DNA of 63,143 nt from Bacillota bacterium (GTDB lineage: Bacteria > Bacillota > UBA4882 > UBA8346), in assembly GCA_023436305.1 (NCBI GenBank), contig JAEZJQ010000087.1, forward strand, positions 1-63,143, given 5' to 3'. The translations under genes and the position numbers were made by a program. Under the pieces are notes generated by a model. It was not told the origin of the DNA, ran no database searches, and was given only the letters and a program-made list of their open reading frames with translations. Shown in pieces: positions 43,810 to 52,833 of the stretch; the stretch's first letter is position 1; each line of letters opens with the position of its first letter.

Positions 43810-43850
43810 CGCCAGTTCCAATCTTTCGCAAAAGATAGGACTGGCGTTTT
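43810..43850 (+). terminator. Rho-independent terminator after pdxA
   Basis: CGCCAGTTCC-ATCTTT pairs with AAAGATAGGACTGGCG with small mismatches around a CGCAA loop; TTTT follows. It lies 100 bases past the pdxA stop. Confidence 0.75.
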
Positions 43851-43974
43851 ACAATTACCTTACATCATTACAATCTACATGTCACATTTTCATTTAAATA
43901 ATAAGTTATATTCTCGAAAATAGGTCGTATACAATAAACCCGTGTCAGGTATTATTAAATTTTTCATAAAAAGC

Positions 43975-44003
43975 TTGACATAAACATTTCAGGAGAATAC
44001 AAT
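43975..44003 (+). promoter_or_regulatory. Sigma-A promoter of the IclR regulator gene
   Basis: TTGACA (43975-43980), 17-base spacer, TACAAT (43998-44003), 53 bases before the start codon. Confidence 0.7.
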
Positions 44004-44022
44004 TTTAATATAAGAAAAAGTC

Positions 44023-44037
44023 TTTCGTTTTTCGAAA
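44023..44037. promoter_or_regulatory. Operator-like inverted repeat TTTCG-N5-CGAAA
   Basis: TTTCG (44023-44027) and CGAAA (44033-44037) form an inverted repeat 20 bases past the -10, between promoter and start codon. This is where an autoregulating IclR protein could bind. Confidence 0.4.
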
Positions 44038-44056
44038 TAAACTTGGGGGTTTAATC

Positions 44057-44863
44057 ATGAAGTCCGAAACTGGGCACCGTGAAATTCGAGTTCAGACTGT
44101 AGAACGGGCGTTAATGATTTTGGAGGTCATGGCCAAACAAAATGAAACATTACCCCTGACTCAAATTGGTAAATTGGTTAAATTAAATTTGAGCACAACA
44201 TATCGTCTGTTAAATGTATTGTGCCGGAGCGGTTTTGTGGAACGGGAGAAGGGGACCGGCAATTATCGGTTGGGATTAAAAGCATTTCTCATCGGAAATA
44301 CTGTTTTACAAAGGATCGATCTACGGGAAGTGGCTATGCCCTATTTGACCGAACTGATGCAAACTTCGGGAGAATCGGTTTATTTAGCGATCTTGTCGAA
44401 TCAAAACGTGGTTTACGCCGATAGCGTAAAAGCCAAGGGACCGATTCAAATCAGCATTCAAACCGGGATTCAGATTCCTGCTTGTAAAACCAATGCCGGC
44501 AGGGTATTGCTTGCCAACTTGGAGAAGCCGGAACAGCATTTCATCGCCAACCAATATCTTCGAGAGTATTTTATCGATAATGAACAAAGTTTTCTGGCGG
44601 AACTCGACAATATACGTTTCAAACGGTACTCCGCCGGAATCAGCAGCTTCAAGGAAACCGTTCATGAAATCAGTGCCCCGGTATATAATTATTTAAACAA
44701 ATGCGGGGGCGCCATCAGCATTTTTTATCAGGCGAATGGTTCTATTCCCCATCAAGAACGTTCTCTGCTCGAACAAGTGAATGAAACCGCCAAAAGCATT
44801 TCCCTGTCCATGGGTTGCCGCGATTATCTTCCTGCCCCAAGCTCAGTAAAGAAACCGAGTTAG
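44057..44863 (+). CDS. IclR-family transcriptional regulator
   Basis: A 268-residue regulator: N-terminal winged helix (residues 14-75; TLPLTQIGKLVKLNLSTTYR) and IclR effector domain (90-255; TNAGRVLLAN, ISSFKETVHEISAPVYNY). IclR proteins usually control catabolism of small acids and aromatic compounds. The gene has its own promoter and a candidate operator in its leader. It stands between pdxA and the PEP-synthase-like gene, either of which could be its target. Confidence 0.9.
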   Translation: MKSETGHREIRVQTVERALMILEVMAKQNETLPLTQIGKLVKLNLSTTYRLLNVLCRSGFVEREKGTGNYRLGLKAFLIGNTVLQRIDLREVAMPYLTELMQTSGESVYLAILSNQNVVYADSVKAKGPIQISIQTGIQIPACKTNAGRVLLANLEKPEQHFIANQYLREYFIDNEQSFLAELDNIRFKRYSAGISSFKETVHEISAPVYNYLNKCGGAISIFYQANGSIPHQERSLLEQVNETAKSISLSMGCRDYLPAPSSVKKPS

Positions 44864-44928
44864 TTCAGTATTCCTTGAAAATTCAGCAATGAGATAATCG
44901 TGATTATATTTTATGAAGGAGGACGCCG

Positions 44929-47571
44929 ATGAGTTATACCCGTGTTTCCTCCGGTTTACCGGGTTTAGACCGGATTCTCGATGATCTAAGACTTGGAGAT
45001 AATGTGGTCTGGCAAGTGGATAATATCGATGATTACCGGTATTTTGCCATGTTTCTTGTGAAAGAGGCGCTTAGAACCGGTAGAAGAATGGTTTATCTGC
45101 GGTTCGGGCAACATGAACCCATAATCCCTTGCGTAGCGGAATTTACCGCCAATGCGGTGTATAAAATTAATGCCGGGCTTGGCTTTGAAACTTTTTCGGC
45201 AGAGATTCATGACATTATTACACGGGAAGGGGAAAATGTTTACTATGTGTTCGATTGCCTTTCGGATCTGCTTCCCGAGTGGTCCACCGATCTGATGGTG
45301 GGCAATTTCTTTTATGTTACTTGTCCCTACTTATTTAAATTAAAGACCATCGCTTATTTCGCAATCCTGCGCGAACGGCATTCTTACCAGACCATTGCCC
45401 GTATCCGGGATACCACCCAGATTTTGTTGGATGTTTTTCATAAGGACTATTTCTGTATCCACCCATTGAAAGTCTGGCAGCGGTATTCGGTCACCATGTT
45501 TTTACCCCATATCTCCACCGATAACGGCCGGGAATTTGCTCCGTTAACCAGTAGTACCGATATTACGGGGTTATATTCCCTGTTGCAATATAAAGCCGGA
45601 AAAACAGAACGAAAGTTGGATTATTGGGACCGGATCTTTATCAAAGCGGCGGAATTGGTAGAAGTGGCCAAAGACGGCGACCCGCGCTTGCGCGATCAGG
45701 AACGGGAGACTTTGGAACAATTATTACGCATGGTAATCGGCCGCGATCAAAAGATACTCAAACTGGCGCTTCAATATATGAGCGTTTCGGATTTGCTCCA
45801 GATTAAATCACGGCTGATTGGGTCCGGTTTTATCGGCGGGAAAGCGGTGGGTTTATTATTGGCCCGGGCAATCCTCGCCAAAGACCCCGAGTTTCACTGG
45901 TCCAAAATTTTGGAACCCCATGATTCGTTCTACATCGGTTCCGATGTATATTATACCTTTCTGGTGCAGAATGACTGTTGGCAATTACGTCTGGACCAAA
46001 AGAAACCCGAAAATTATTTTCCAGCGGCGGTTTTACTCAAGAACAAAATTGCTGCGGGCGATTTTCCGGAGATGATCCGGGATCAATTCCTGGAGATGCT
46101 TGAGTATTTCGGCCAGGCTCCGATTATCGTCCGTTCTTCCAGCCTCCTGGAAGATAGTTTCGGAAATGCTTTTGCGGGGGAGTATGACAGCGTATTCTGC
46201 GCCAATCAAGGCAATTTAAACGAACGTTATCACCGACTTTTGGAAGCGGTGCGGCAGGTTTACGCCAGTTCCATGAATGAAGACGCCTTGGCGTACCGTC
46301 TCAACCGGGGTTTGGCTCAAAGTGACGAACAAATGGCCTTGCTGGTCCAACGGGTTTCCGGTGGCCAAAATCAGTCATATTTTTTTCCGGATGCGGCCGG
46401 AGTGGCTCTGTCCTATAATTTATTTGTCTGGCGGCCGGATATGGACCCCGCCGCCGGAATGATGCGAATGGTTTTAGGACTGGGAACCCGGGCGGTGGAT
46501 CGGGCAGAGGAAGATTATGCCCGTTTCGTAGCTTTGGATAAACCGGAGATTCGGCCTGAATCCAATCTTGATGAGCAAAAGGCTTTTTCCCAACATGAAG
46601 TGGATGTTATCGATCTGGCCCAAAATGATCTGATTACGGTTCCGTTTCAGAGCCTGGTCAATCAAAATCTGGTTCCCAATTTACCGCTGTTTGCGACGCG
46701 TGATTACTCCCGCATACCGGCTACGATGAATGATTTCTTATTAGCGCCCAAAGAAGAACGCTGGTATCTTAGTTTTGAAGCGTTGTTGGGCCGGACTTCG
46801 TTCCCGGCCATCATGCGGCGAATGTTGCATACTTTGCAGAGCGCCTATGGTTATCCGGTGGATACTGAATTTACTTGTAACTTTCGCTCGGATGGTGATT
46901 TCTTGATTAATTTGCTTCAGTGCCGGCCCTTCCAGGTAAAATGCAATCAAAAACGGGTTTCCATCCCCGAAAAAATCCCTACCGACCGGCTTATATTTGC
47001 CACACAAGGTAAGATGATGGGTGAGAACTTGGAGTTGCAAATCCAACGGATCATTTATGTGGTTCCTGAGAAATATGCCACACTGAAGCAGTCGGAGCAA
47101 TATGAAATCGCCAGGTTAGTCGGTAAGTTAAACAGTTTAACCGGTTTCCGGGATGAACAGGGGAGTGCGCTCTCCGCGATTTTGTTGGGACCTGGACGTT
47201 GGGGTTCCAGTACTCCATCTTTAGGTATTCCGGTTTCCTTCGCGGAGATCAATAAATTCGCGGTGCTGGGTGAAATAGCTTTCGAGACCCGGGGTTTTGT
47301 TCCGGAATTATCATACGGCACTCATTTTTTCCAAAATTTAATTGAGAACAATATGTTTTATATTATGATTGATCCGGCGGCGCCCGGTACGGATTTTCAG
47401 CAGTCTTTTTTTACCGGGGAGCCGAACCGGTTGACCGTGTTAGTGCCTGAGGCGGATCGTTGGCGGGAAGTAGTCCGGGTGATCGATACAGATGGCCTGT
47501 ATGATGAAATCCGGATCCACACTGAAATCACGCAGCAAAAAGCGGTTTGCTGGCTGAGGCCGCGCTGTTAA
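44929..47571 (+). CDS. PEP/pyruvate-binding protein with degenerate KaiC-like N-terminus
   Basis: An 880-residue protein. Residues 1-230 look like a RecA/KaiC-fold domain (SSGLPGLDRILDDLRLGD), but where KaiC has the Walker A (GPPGSGKT) this reads WQVDNIDDYRYF, so it cannot bind ATP in the usual way. From about residue 300 a PPDK_N/PEP-synthase ATP-binding domain follows (GFIGGKAVGLLLA, IIVRSSSLLEDSFGNAFAGE). The catalytic-His mobile domain and the PEP-binding barrel of PEP synthase are absent. The family is found in anaerobes and is not characterised to my knowledge. GAAGGAGG precedes the ATG. Single gene, followed by a terminator-like stem. Confidence 0.85.
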   Translation: MSYTRVSSGLPGLDRILDDLRLGDNVVWQVDNIDDYRYFAMFLVKEALRTGRRMVYLRFGQHEPIIPCVAEFTANAVYKINAGLGFETFSAEIHDIITREGENVYYVFDCLSDLLPEWSTDLMVGNFFYVTCPYLFKLKTIAYFAILRERHSYQTIARIRDTTQILLDVFHKDYFCIHPLKVWQRYSVTMFLPHISTDNGREFAPLTSSTDITGLYSLLQYKAGKTERKLDYWDRIFIKAAELVEVAKDGDPRLRDQERETLEQLLRMVIGRDQKILKLALQYMSVSDLLQIKSRLIGSGFIGGKAVGLLLARAILAKDPEFHWSKILEPHDSFYIGSDVYYTFLVQNDCWQLRLDQKKPENYFPAAVLLKNKIAAGDFPEMIRDQFLEMLEYFGQAPIIVRSSSLLEDSFGNAFAGEYDSVFCANQGNLNERYHRLLEAVRQVYASSMNEDALAYRLNRGLAQSDEQMALLVQRVSGGQNQSYFFPDAAGVALSYNLFVWRPDMDPAAGMMRMVLGLGTRAVDRAEEDYARFVALDKPEIRPESNLDEQKAFSQHEVDVIDLAQNDLITVPFQSLVNQNLVPNLPLFATRDYSRIPATMNDFLLAPKEERWYLSFEALLGRTSFPAIMRRMLHTLQSAYGYPVDTEFTCNFRSDGDFLINLLQCRPFQVKCNQKRVSIPEKIPTDRLIFATQGKMMGENLELQIQRIIYVVPEKYATLKQSEQYEIARLVGKLNSLTGFRDEQGSALSAILLGPGRWGSSTPSLGIPVSFAEINKFAVLGEIAFETRGFVPELSYGTHFFQNLIENNMFYIMIDPAAPGTDFQQSFFTGEPNRLTVLVPEADRWREVVRVIDTDGLYDEIRIHTEITQQKAVCWLRPRC

Positions 47572-47609
47572 ATGTAAGGTTTTTTTAAAACGGCATTACA
47601 TTTCAGTTT

Positions 47610-47662
47610 AACGCATCGCTATTGATTGGTTTTCCCATGAATGGCGGTGCGTTATCGTTTTC
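47610..47662 (+). terminator. Long stem-loop after the PEP-binding protein gene
   Basis: AACGCATCGCTATT pairs with AATGGCGGTGCGTT (two GT wobbles) over a 16-base loop; ATCGTTTTC follows. A probable terminator 38 bases past the stop. Confidence 0.65.
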
Positions 47663-47715
47663 TCTGCGGCGATTTTCATCCGGATTTTTTTTATTTTAAA
47701 CCTTCGTCTTTAGAC

Positions 47716-47744
47716 TTGACATATTGGATCGTATTGCATAAAAT
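47716..47744 (+). promoter_or_regulatory. Sigma-A promoter of gdhA
   Basis: TTGACA (47716-47721), 17-base spacer, TAAAAT (47739-47744). The start codon is about 150 bases downstream, leaving a long leader. Confidence 0.75.
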
Positions 47745-47753
47745 CATTTATGA

Positions 47754-47782
47754 AATATATTTTCACCATGTGAAAATATATT
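47754..47782. promoter_or_regulatory. Perfect 13-bp inverted repeat (operator candidate) at gdhA
   Basis: AATATATTTTCAC and GTGAAAATATATT flank the 3 bases CAT. It starts 10 bases after the -10 box, over the expected transcription start, an ideal position for a repressor. No T-run follows, so it is not a terminator. Confidence 0.65.
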
Positions 47783-47895
47783 CCTAGAATACCCAATTAT
47801 TATGAGGTTGCCATTTTGGAAATCGTATTGGGAGAAACGCAACTTCATGGCGGGCTGGGTTTTTTCAATATTATATTTAGAAAGGTGGAATTTTA

Positions 47896-49230
47896 TTGTC
47901 GTACACATCTGAGTTAATGGAACAGGTCGTGAAGCGCAATCCGAATGAGTCGGAGTTTCATCAAGCGGTGCAAGAAGTTCTGGAATCTCTGGAACCGGTT
48001 ATCGAAAGGCATCCCGAATATGTTAAAGCAGGAATCCTGGAACGGATCGTGGAACCGGAACGTCAAATCATCTTCCGGGTTCCCTGGGTGGATGACAACG
48101 GTAAAGTCCAAGTCAACCGTGGTTTCAGAGTCCAGTTTAATAGCGCTATCGGGCCTTATAAGGGCGGAATACGTCTTCATCCTTCGGTCTACATTGGCAT
48201 CGTTAAATTTTTAGGATTTGAACAAATTTTTAAAAACTCCTTAACAGGGTTGCCCATCGGTGGCGCTAAAGGCGGTAGTGATTTCGACCCCAAGGGGAAA
48301 TCCGACGGTGAAGTGATGCGTTTCTGCCAAAGTTTCATGAATGAATTATTCCGGCATATTGGAGCGGATGTGGATGTTCCAGCCGGAGATATCGGTACCG
48401 GCGGCCGGGAAATCGGTTTTATGTACGGCCAATATAAGAAGCTCACCAGGCTTTACGAAGGTGTTCTGACCGGTAAAGGATTGACCTGGGGCGGAAGCTT
48501 GGTCCGGACCGAAGCTACCGGTTATGGGTTGTGTTATCTGGTGGATGAAATGATCAAAGATAAGGGCAAGTCCTTCAAAGGCTCGACCGTGGTTATATCC
48601 GGTTCCGGAAATGTGGCCATCTATGCTACTGAAAAGGTACATCAACTGGGCGGCAAAGTTGTAGCGTTGAGCGATTCCAACGGTTATATTTACGATCCCA
48701 ACGGCATCAACCTGGATACGGTGAAACGCCTTAAGGAAGTCGAACGCAAACGGATCAGTGAATATGTAAAAGCTCATCCCAGCGCTACTTATAAAGAAGG
48801 TTGCAAAGGCATCTGGACCATTAAGTGCGATATCGCCTTGCCGAGCGCCACGCAAAACGAAATCGATAAAGAATCGGCAGAGATTTTGGTGAAAAATGGT
48901 TGCTTTGCCGTGGGTGAAGGCGCCAATATGCCGTCTACCCCGGAAGCCATTGAAGTATTCCTAAAGAATAAAATCCTGTTCGCTCCGGCCAAGGCTGCTA
49001 ATGCGGGCGGAGTTGCCACCTCTGCACTGGAAATGTCCCAGAACAGTCAAAGACTTTCCTGGACATTTGAAGAAACCGATGCCAGATTGAAGAATATTAT
49101 GGTCAATATCTATAAAAACGCCAGTAAGGCTGCCAAAGAATATGGATATCCCGATAACTTGGTGGTTGGCGCCAATATCGCCGGGTTCCTCAAAGTGGCC
49201 GAGGCCATGTTGGCTCAAGGTATTGTTTAA
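47896..49230 (+). CDS. gdhA: Glutamate dehydrogenase (hexameric, NADP type)
   Basis: A 444-residue enzyme interconverting glutamate and 2-oxoglutarate plus ammonia. PIGGAKGGSDFDPK holds the catalytic Lys, VPAGDIGTGGREIGFMYGQY the catalytic Asp, and VVISGSGNVAIYA the dinucleotide-binding loop. Length and sequence match the GdhA class of anaerobic bacteria, normally NADP-linked. The start is TTG at 47896 with AAAGGTGG 7 bases upstream. It has a strong promoter with a perfect palindrome just behind it, so expression is probably repressible. It converges on an IclR regulator through a shared terminator. Confidence 0.95.
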   Translation: MSYTSELMEQVVKRNPNESEFHQAVQEVLESLEPVIERHPEYVKAGILERIVEPERQIIFRVPWVDDNGKVQVNRGFRVQFNSAIGPYKGGIRLHPSVYIGIVKFLGFEQIFKNSLTGLPIGGAKGGSDFDPKGKSDGEVMRFCQSFMNELFRHIGADVDVPAGDIGTGGREIGFMYGQYKKLTRLYEGVLTGKGLTWGGSLVRTEATGYGLCYLVDEMIKDKGKSFKGSTVVISGSGNVAIYATEKVHQLGGKVVALSDSNGYIYDPNGINLDTVKRLKEVERKRISEYVKAHPSATYKEGCKGIWTIKCDIALPSATQNEIDKESAEILVKNGCFAVGEGANMPSTPEAIEVFLKNKILFAPAKAANAGGVATSALEMSQNSQRLSWTFEETDARLKNIMVNIYKNASKAAKEYGYPDNLVVGANIAGFLKVAEAMLAQGIV

Positions 49231-49240
49231 CATTTTGAAC

Positions 49241-49273
49241 AAAAAAACCGGCCCAAGCGGGCCGGTTTTTTGT
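49241..49273. terminator. Bidirectional terminator between gdhA and IclR gene
   Basis: ACCGGCCC-AAGC-GGGCCGGT, an 8-bp perfect stem flanked by seven A's on the left and six T's on the right, so it works for both strands. Confidence 0.9.
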
Positions 49274-49290
49274 TATGGGGGTTACTTTCA

Positions 49291-50091
49291 TTACTCCTGG
49301 TTACGAAATCCCAATTTCTGGGAGACTTGGGCGGTAATATTCAATAGCAACGGCAGTATTTCTTTTTCGATCCGTTCCTCCGATATACGCTGCGCGGGAG
49401 TTGATACACTAATGGCGGCTTGCACCCGTCCTTCATAATTATAAATCGGGGCTGCGATGCAGATGACTCCGGGATCCCGTTCTGAAAAATCCAAAGCATA
49501 ACCTTGTTTTTTAATTTTTAGCAGGGCTTCGATCAAACGATCGATGTCAGTAATGGTATATTCAGTAAACTTAACAAATTCAACTCCTGAAAACCGTTTC
49601 CGTAATTCATCCACTGATAAGTCGGCCAGCAGTACTTTTCCGGTTCCGGTGCAATAAGCCGGCCCACGGCTGCCTACCCGGGCGAACATCTTGACGATAA
49701 CCATATTGGTGGACTCCAACTGGTCGATATAGACCACTTCCGTACCATCTAAAATCGCCAAATTGATGGTCTCATTCACTTGTTCGGAAAGTTGCTTTAA
49801 AAACGGCCGGACGATGGAACGCAGATCGTTTACGATGAGGGCGGCATTTCCAATTTCAAATAATTTAATTCCCAGACGATACCGTAGGGTCAAGTTATCC
49901 TGCTCCACGAATCCACGGTTCATCAGGGTTGTAAGCAACCGATGGACTGTGGCCATTTTTAAATTGGCTTTATGGGACAACTCGGAAAGTGAAATCGTAT
50001 TTGTTTCTTTGGCTAACAATTCCAGTAAGGACAAGGCCCGGGTAACCGATTGAATGGTTCCCCCTCCGTTAGGGTTGCGGGTGCGGCTCAT
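49291..50091 (-). CDS. IclR-family transcriptional regulator
   Basis: A 266-residue regulator with winged helix (residues 10-70; ISLSELSHKANLKMATVHR) and IclR effector domain (90-260; GTGKVLLADL, CIAAPIYNYEGRVQAAIS). ATG at 50091 is chosen for AGGAG 6 bases upstream; an in-frame start at 50124 lacks one. It converges on gdhA and may regulate it or a distant target. It is only distantly similar to the IclR protein at 44 kb. Confidence 0.9.
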   Translation of the reverse strand: MSRTRNPNGGGTIQSVTRALSLLELLAKETNTISLSELSHKANLKMATVHRLLTTLMNRGFVEQDNLTLRYRLGIKLFEIGNAALIVNDLRSIVRPFLKQLSEQVNETINLAILDGTEVVYIDQLESTNMVIVKMFARVGSRGPAYCTGTGKVLLADLSVDELRKRFSGVEFVKFTEYTITDIDRLIEALLKIKKQGYALDFSERDPGVICIAAPIYNYEGRVQAAISVSTPAQRISEERIEKEILPLLLNITAQVSQKLGFRNQE

Positions 50092-50357
50092 CGGAACTCC
50101 TTTGTAGGTGATAAATTTATCCATAAATATAATAAATTAACAATTAGCAGCCCAACAATTAAGTAAAACATGATCCTTTATAATTCAACTTAACACAATC
50201 AATTTTAATAGTCAAGAGGCGTTCTCGCGTGATGAAAATGTTTTTTAAATTGTTGGCCCGCCATGACCAAAGTTTTCTGATGGTGGCGGGGAGAGGTTAC
50301 ATGCAGCGGATTTTTATCTCCTATTTCAAAATAAAGAGAAACTGCTTAAAAAAAAAT

Positions 50358-51458
50358 TTATAATTGTTCGGCGGCATATTTTAAAATCCGCTCCGTGGTC
50401 CGTCGTCGTAAATCGGTGATGGCGGTAAAGTTCATATGTGGAATATAATATTCTTCCATCCGGTCATGAACCGCCTTGGCCTGGGAGATGGTGGAGATTG
50501 CTTGTTCCAAGAGAGTTTCTACTTGCCGCTGATCGGTTTCAATGAGTGCTCTTTGGGGATTGGTCACGGCTGGATTCAAGTATTTATTCATATCAATTAC
50601 AGCGGATACATGGTTGAGGTCAATTAGGTGGGGTTTAACGGCGGTGGTTGCCATGAAACCCCGGGACGGGATGGTTAAGTGTTCGATTTTATATGGGTCA
50701 AAAGCGCAATAAAAAGCCTCGCAGTCGATGCCGCGTTCCACGGCGGCTTGGGCTAATTTGGAGAGGAGAGTGGCCTTTCCGGTACCCGGGGGCCCTACAA
50801 TAGTATAAATGATATTAATGGTTTCAGTTAATTCCGGCAAATAGTTCAGGAATCCATCCGGGGTGATGGCGCTGATGAATAGTTTGCGAATCTTACCGGG
50901 TTTAGGACTGACAGGCTGTTCTTCGATGATGGTCTGGCATAAACTGGCAGCCATTTGATTGGCCAATCCGCAGTCCAGGGCTTCGCTATAAATGGACTCC
51001 AGGCCGTCATGGATTACCTTGGCGGCTTTCAGGTAACGGTAAGCCCGGCTGAATAGGCGGCCTACCTCCCGGTTCAGGGCTAAAATCTCATGTTTGCCAC
51101 GACGTATTCCCGCTTCATTCCAATAATCACCAAGATGCAGAATTTCATCTACCGCTCCCGGATTCCGGGGATCGACTATATGGGGGCTGGTGCCGTCAAT
51201 CATGGCTACACTGATTTGAGGAAAGACCACTCCATCCAGAGAAGCCGGATCGGATGAACAGTGATGTAATTCAACATTGAAGCCCTGCTCATTCAATTCG
51301 GCGGCGATCTCCTTCATGAACGAGCTTTTACCGACTCCCGGACCACCTTTGATGATCAAAATCCGGGTGGCGTCCGGGCCGATAATATGGTCATAATACG
51401 AAAAAAAACCCAGCGGAGTATTGCCGCCAGGGAAAAACTCACGCACTCTTCCTCTCAC
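50358..51458 (-). CDS. Tandem P-loop ATPase (PRK06851-like)
   Basis: A 366-residue cytosolic protein made of two related halves, each with a Walker A: KGGPGVGKSS near residue 40 and GPPGTGKAT near residue 225, each followed by a conserved Cys-containing strand (HHCSSDPASLDG, FYCAFDPYKIEH) and a VxDG/IDLN loop. The second P-loop has Ala-Thr after Lys, so its Mg-binding residue is shifted. The family is common in spore-forming Firmicutes and unassigned. GTG at 51458 is preferred because GGAG sits 11 bases upstream and homologues begin near that point; an ATG at 51497 is possible. Confidence 0.75.
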   Translation of the reverse strand: MRGRVREFFPGGNTPLGFFSYYDHIIGPDATRILIIKGGPGVGKSSFMKEIAAELNEQGFNVELHHCSSDPASLDGVVFPQISVAMIDGTSPHIVDPRNPGAVDEILHLGDYWNEAGIRRGKHEILALNREVGRLFSRAYRYLKAAKVIHDGLESIYSEALDCGLANQMAASLCQTIIEEQPVSPKPGKIRKLFISAITPDGFLNYLPELTETINIIYTIVGPPGTGKATLLSKLAQAAVERGIDCEAFYCAFDPYKIEHLTIPSRGFMATTAVKPHLIDLNHVSAVIDMNKYLNPAVTNPQRALIETDQRQVETLLEQAISTISQAKAVHDRMEEYYIPHMNFTAITDLRRRTTERILKYAAEQL

Positions 51459-51626
51459 GATAACCATCTCTCCTTTATTTACAGTATTACTCTTCATGCT
51501 ACGGACTTTTAGGGACTTAACCTGGCTCGAGCCTACGGCTTCAGCCTAAGATAATGTATGCTTTTCGGAGAGGGTTCGTGCCATTCATTTTCGGTATTTG
51601 AAATTTGCTTTCAAAAAATAAAAAAA

Positions 51627-52529
51627 CTATTTTAGACTTCCCGCCAGATACTGGAGATGTTCAACGATTTTTTCCCAGTTCTCAAAGGCAAAGCCGAATT
51701 CTTGCCTGATTTTCCGTAAGGTGAATAAATTAGGTTTGTCGTCGTATTGGATATTTTCATCGAAGACGATCCGGCTCTTGGAGCCGGTGATCTCGGTGGC
51801 TTTTTGGGCGATTCGTTCCCAGGTGATGAAGTCCCGGGCCAGTCCAAAGTAAATATTTTGGTTAACTTGGGATTCTAAAACAGCTTTATAGATCAGGGCA
51901 AGGTCACCGGCCCAGATAAACTGAGTGCCGTCATTTTTGATCAGCTTGATATCCTTGCCGGACAGGGCGCTGGTTACGATATCCCTGAAGCGGGTATCGC
52001 CTTCCATGGGGGAGCCTGGAACAACCGGGTTTCCAAAGGTGTAGCCGGGGCGAATAATGTTGCAACGGATGGGGTAATTATGGGAGATGGCCAACAGATA
52101 TTCTTCACTGGCGGCTTTGGTGGCGCAATAATAATTGTTGGGTTTGCTTTTCATTTCTTCATCCATATCGGGGCGGAAGTCACCCAGGGCGGCAGTTGAC
52201 GAGGTATATATCAAATGTTTAACGCCGGACACGGCGGCTTGTTCAAAGATGGATACCGAACAGAGGGTATCGTTTTTCAGCATGTCCAAAGGAGTATCGC
52301 CCCAACCAAGAGCGTTATGAATACAGGCGTCATGCCCCGGGAGGCTTTTTTCAATAATATCAAAGTCAGCCAGACTGCCTTTAACAACTGAAATTCCGGG
52401 CATTGTTCTAAATTCCGAAACCTTGGCCGGATTTCTCGCCAAAAGTGTAACTTCATGTCCATTGTCGATCAACATCTTCACAATATAGGAACCTATAAAT
52501 CCCATACCGCCTGTCATAAAAATCTTCAT
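51627..52529 (-). CDS. NAD-dependent epimerase/dehydratase family protein
   Basis: A 300-residue extended-SDR protein. The NAD(P) loop is TGGMGFIGSYIV at the N-terminus and the catalytic YxxxK is YYCATK near residue 133, with the matching Ser/Thr in YTSSTAA. The C-terminal part (FIWAGDLALIYKAVLE) is the substrate-binding lobe. Members act on nucleotide-sugars, flavonoid-like or small carbonyl substrates; the substrate is unknown. GGAGAG precedes the ATG. No sugar-nucleotide genes nearby. Confidence 0.85.
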   Translation of the reverse strand: MKIFMTGGMGFIGSYIVKMLIDNGHEVTLLARNPAKVSEFRTMPGISVVKGSLADFDIIEKSLPGHDACIHNALGWGDTPLDMLKNDTLCSVSIFEQAAVSGVKHLIYTSSTAALGDFRPDMDEEMKSKPNNYYCATKAASEEYLLAISHNYPIRCNIIRPGYTFGNPVVPGSPMEGDTRFRDIVTSALSGKDIKLIKNDGTQFIWAGDLALIYKAVLESQVNQNIYFGLARDFITWERIAQKATEITGSKSRIVFDENIQYDDKPNLFTLRKIRQEFGFAFENWEKIVEHLQYLAGSLK

Positions 52530-52648
52530 CCTTCAAGTCTCTCCTTTACATACATATAGAAATCATAAAACGTTTACTTGATGAAATAGAAAAATGCACC
52601 GTATCGGTGGTGAGGGATTGGTCAATATTATTGGTGGAGGTGATTGGA

Positions 52649-52825
52649 ATGGTTGTTATTGATATCAGGACTCTAAAACGGGAACGGGATTCTTTAAATA
52701 TCACCGCCCGTGATTTAAATGAGTTGGATAACCCCTTGGAAAATATCCTGATGGATGTAATGTTTGAGCACTTTTACGAACGGACTAAACGGAAAGACAA
52801 TAATTCCGGTAATTTTTTAAAATGA
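52649..52825 (+). CDS. Small acidic/basic helical protein, 58 residues
   Basis: ATG at 52649 with GGAGGTGATT just upstream gives a 58-residue cytosolic protein (IDIRTLKRERDSLNITARDL, NPLENILMDVMFEHFYERTK). A longer reading starting at 52607 lacks a ribosome site. The strong ribosome site supports it as real. Function unknown. Confidence 0.65.
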   Translation: MVVIDIRTLKRERDSLNITARDLNELDNPLENILMDVMFEHFYERTKRKDNNSGNFLK

Positions 52826-52833
52826 ACTGTGTT

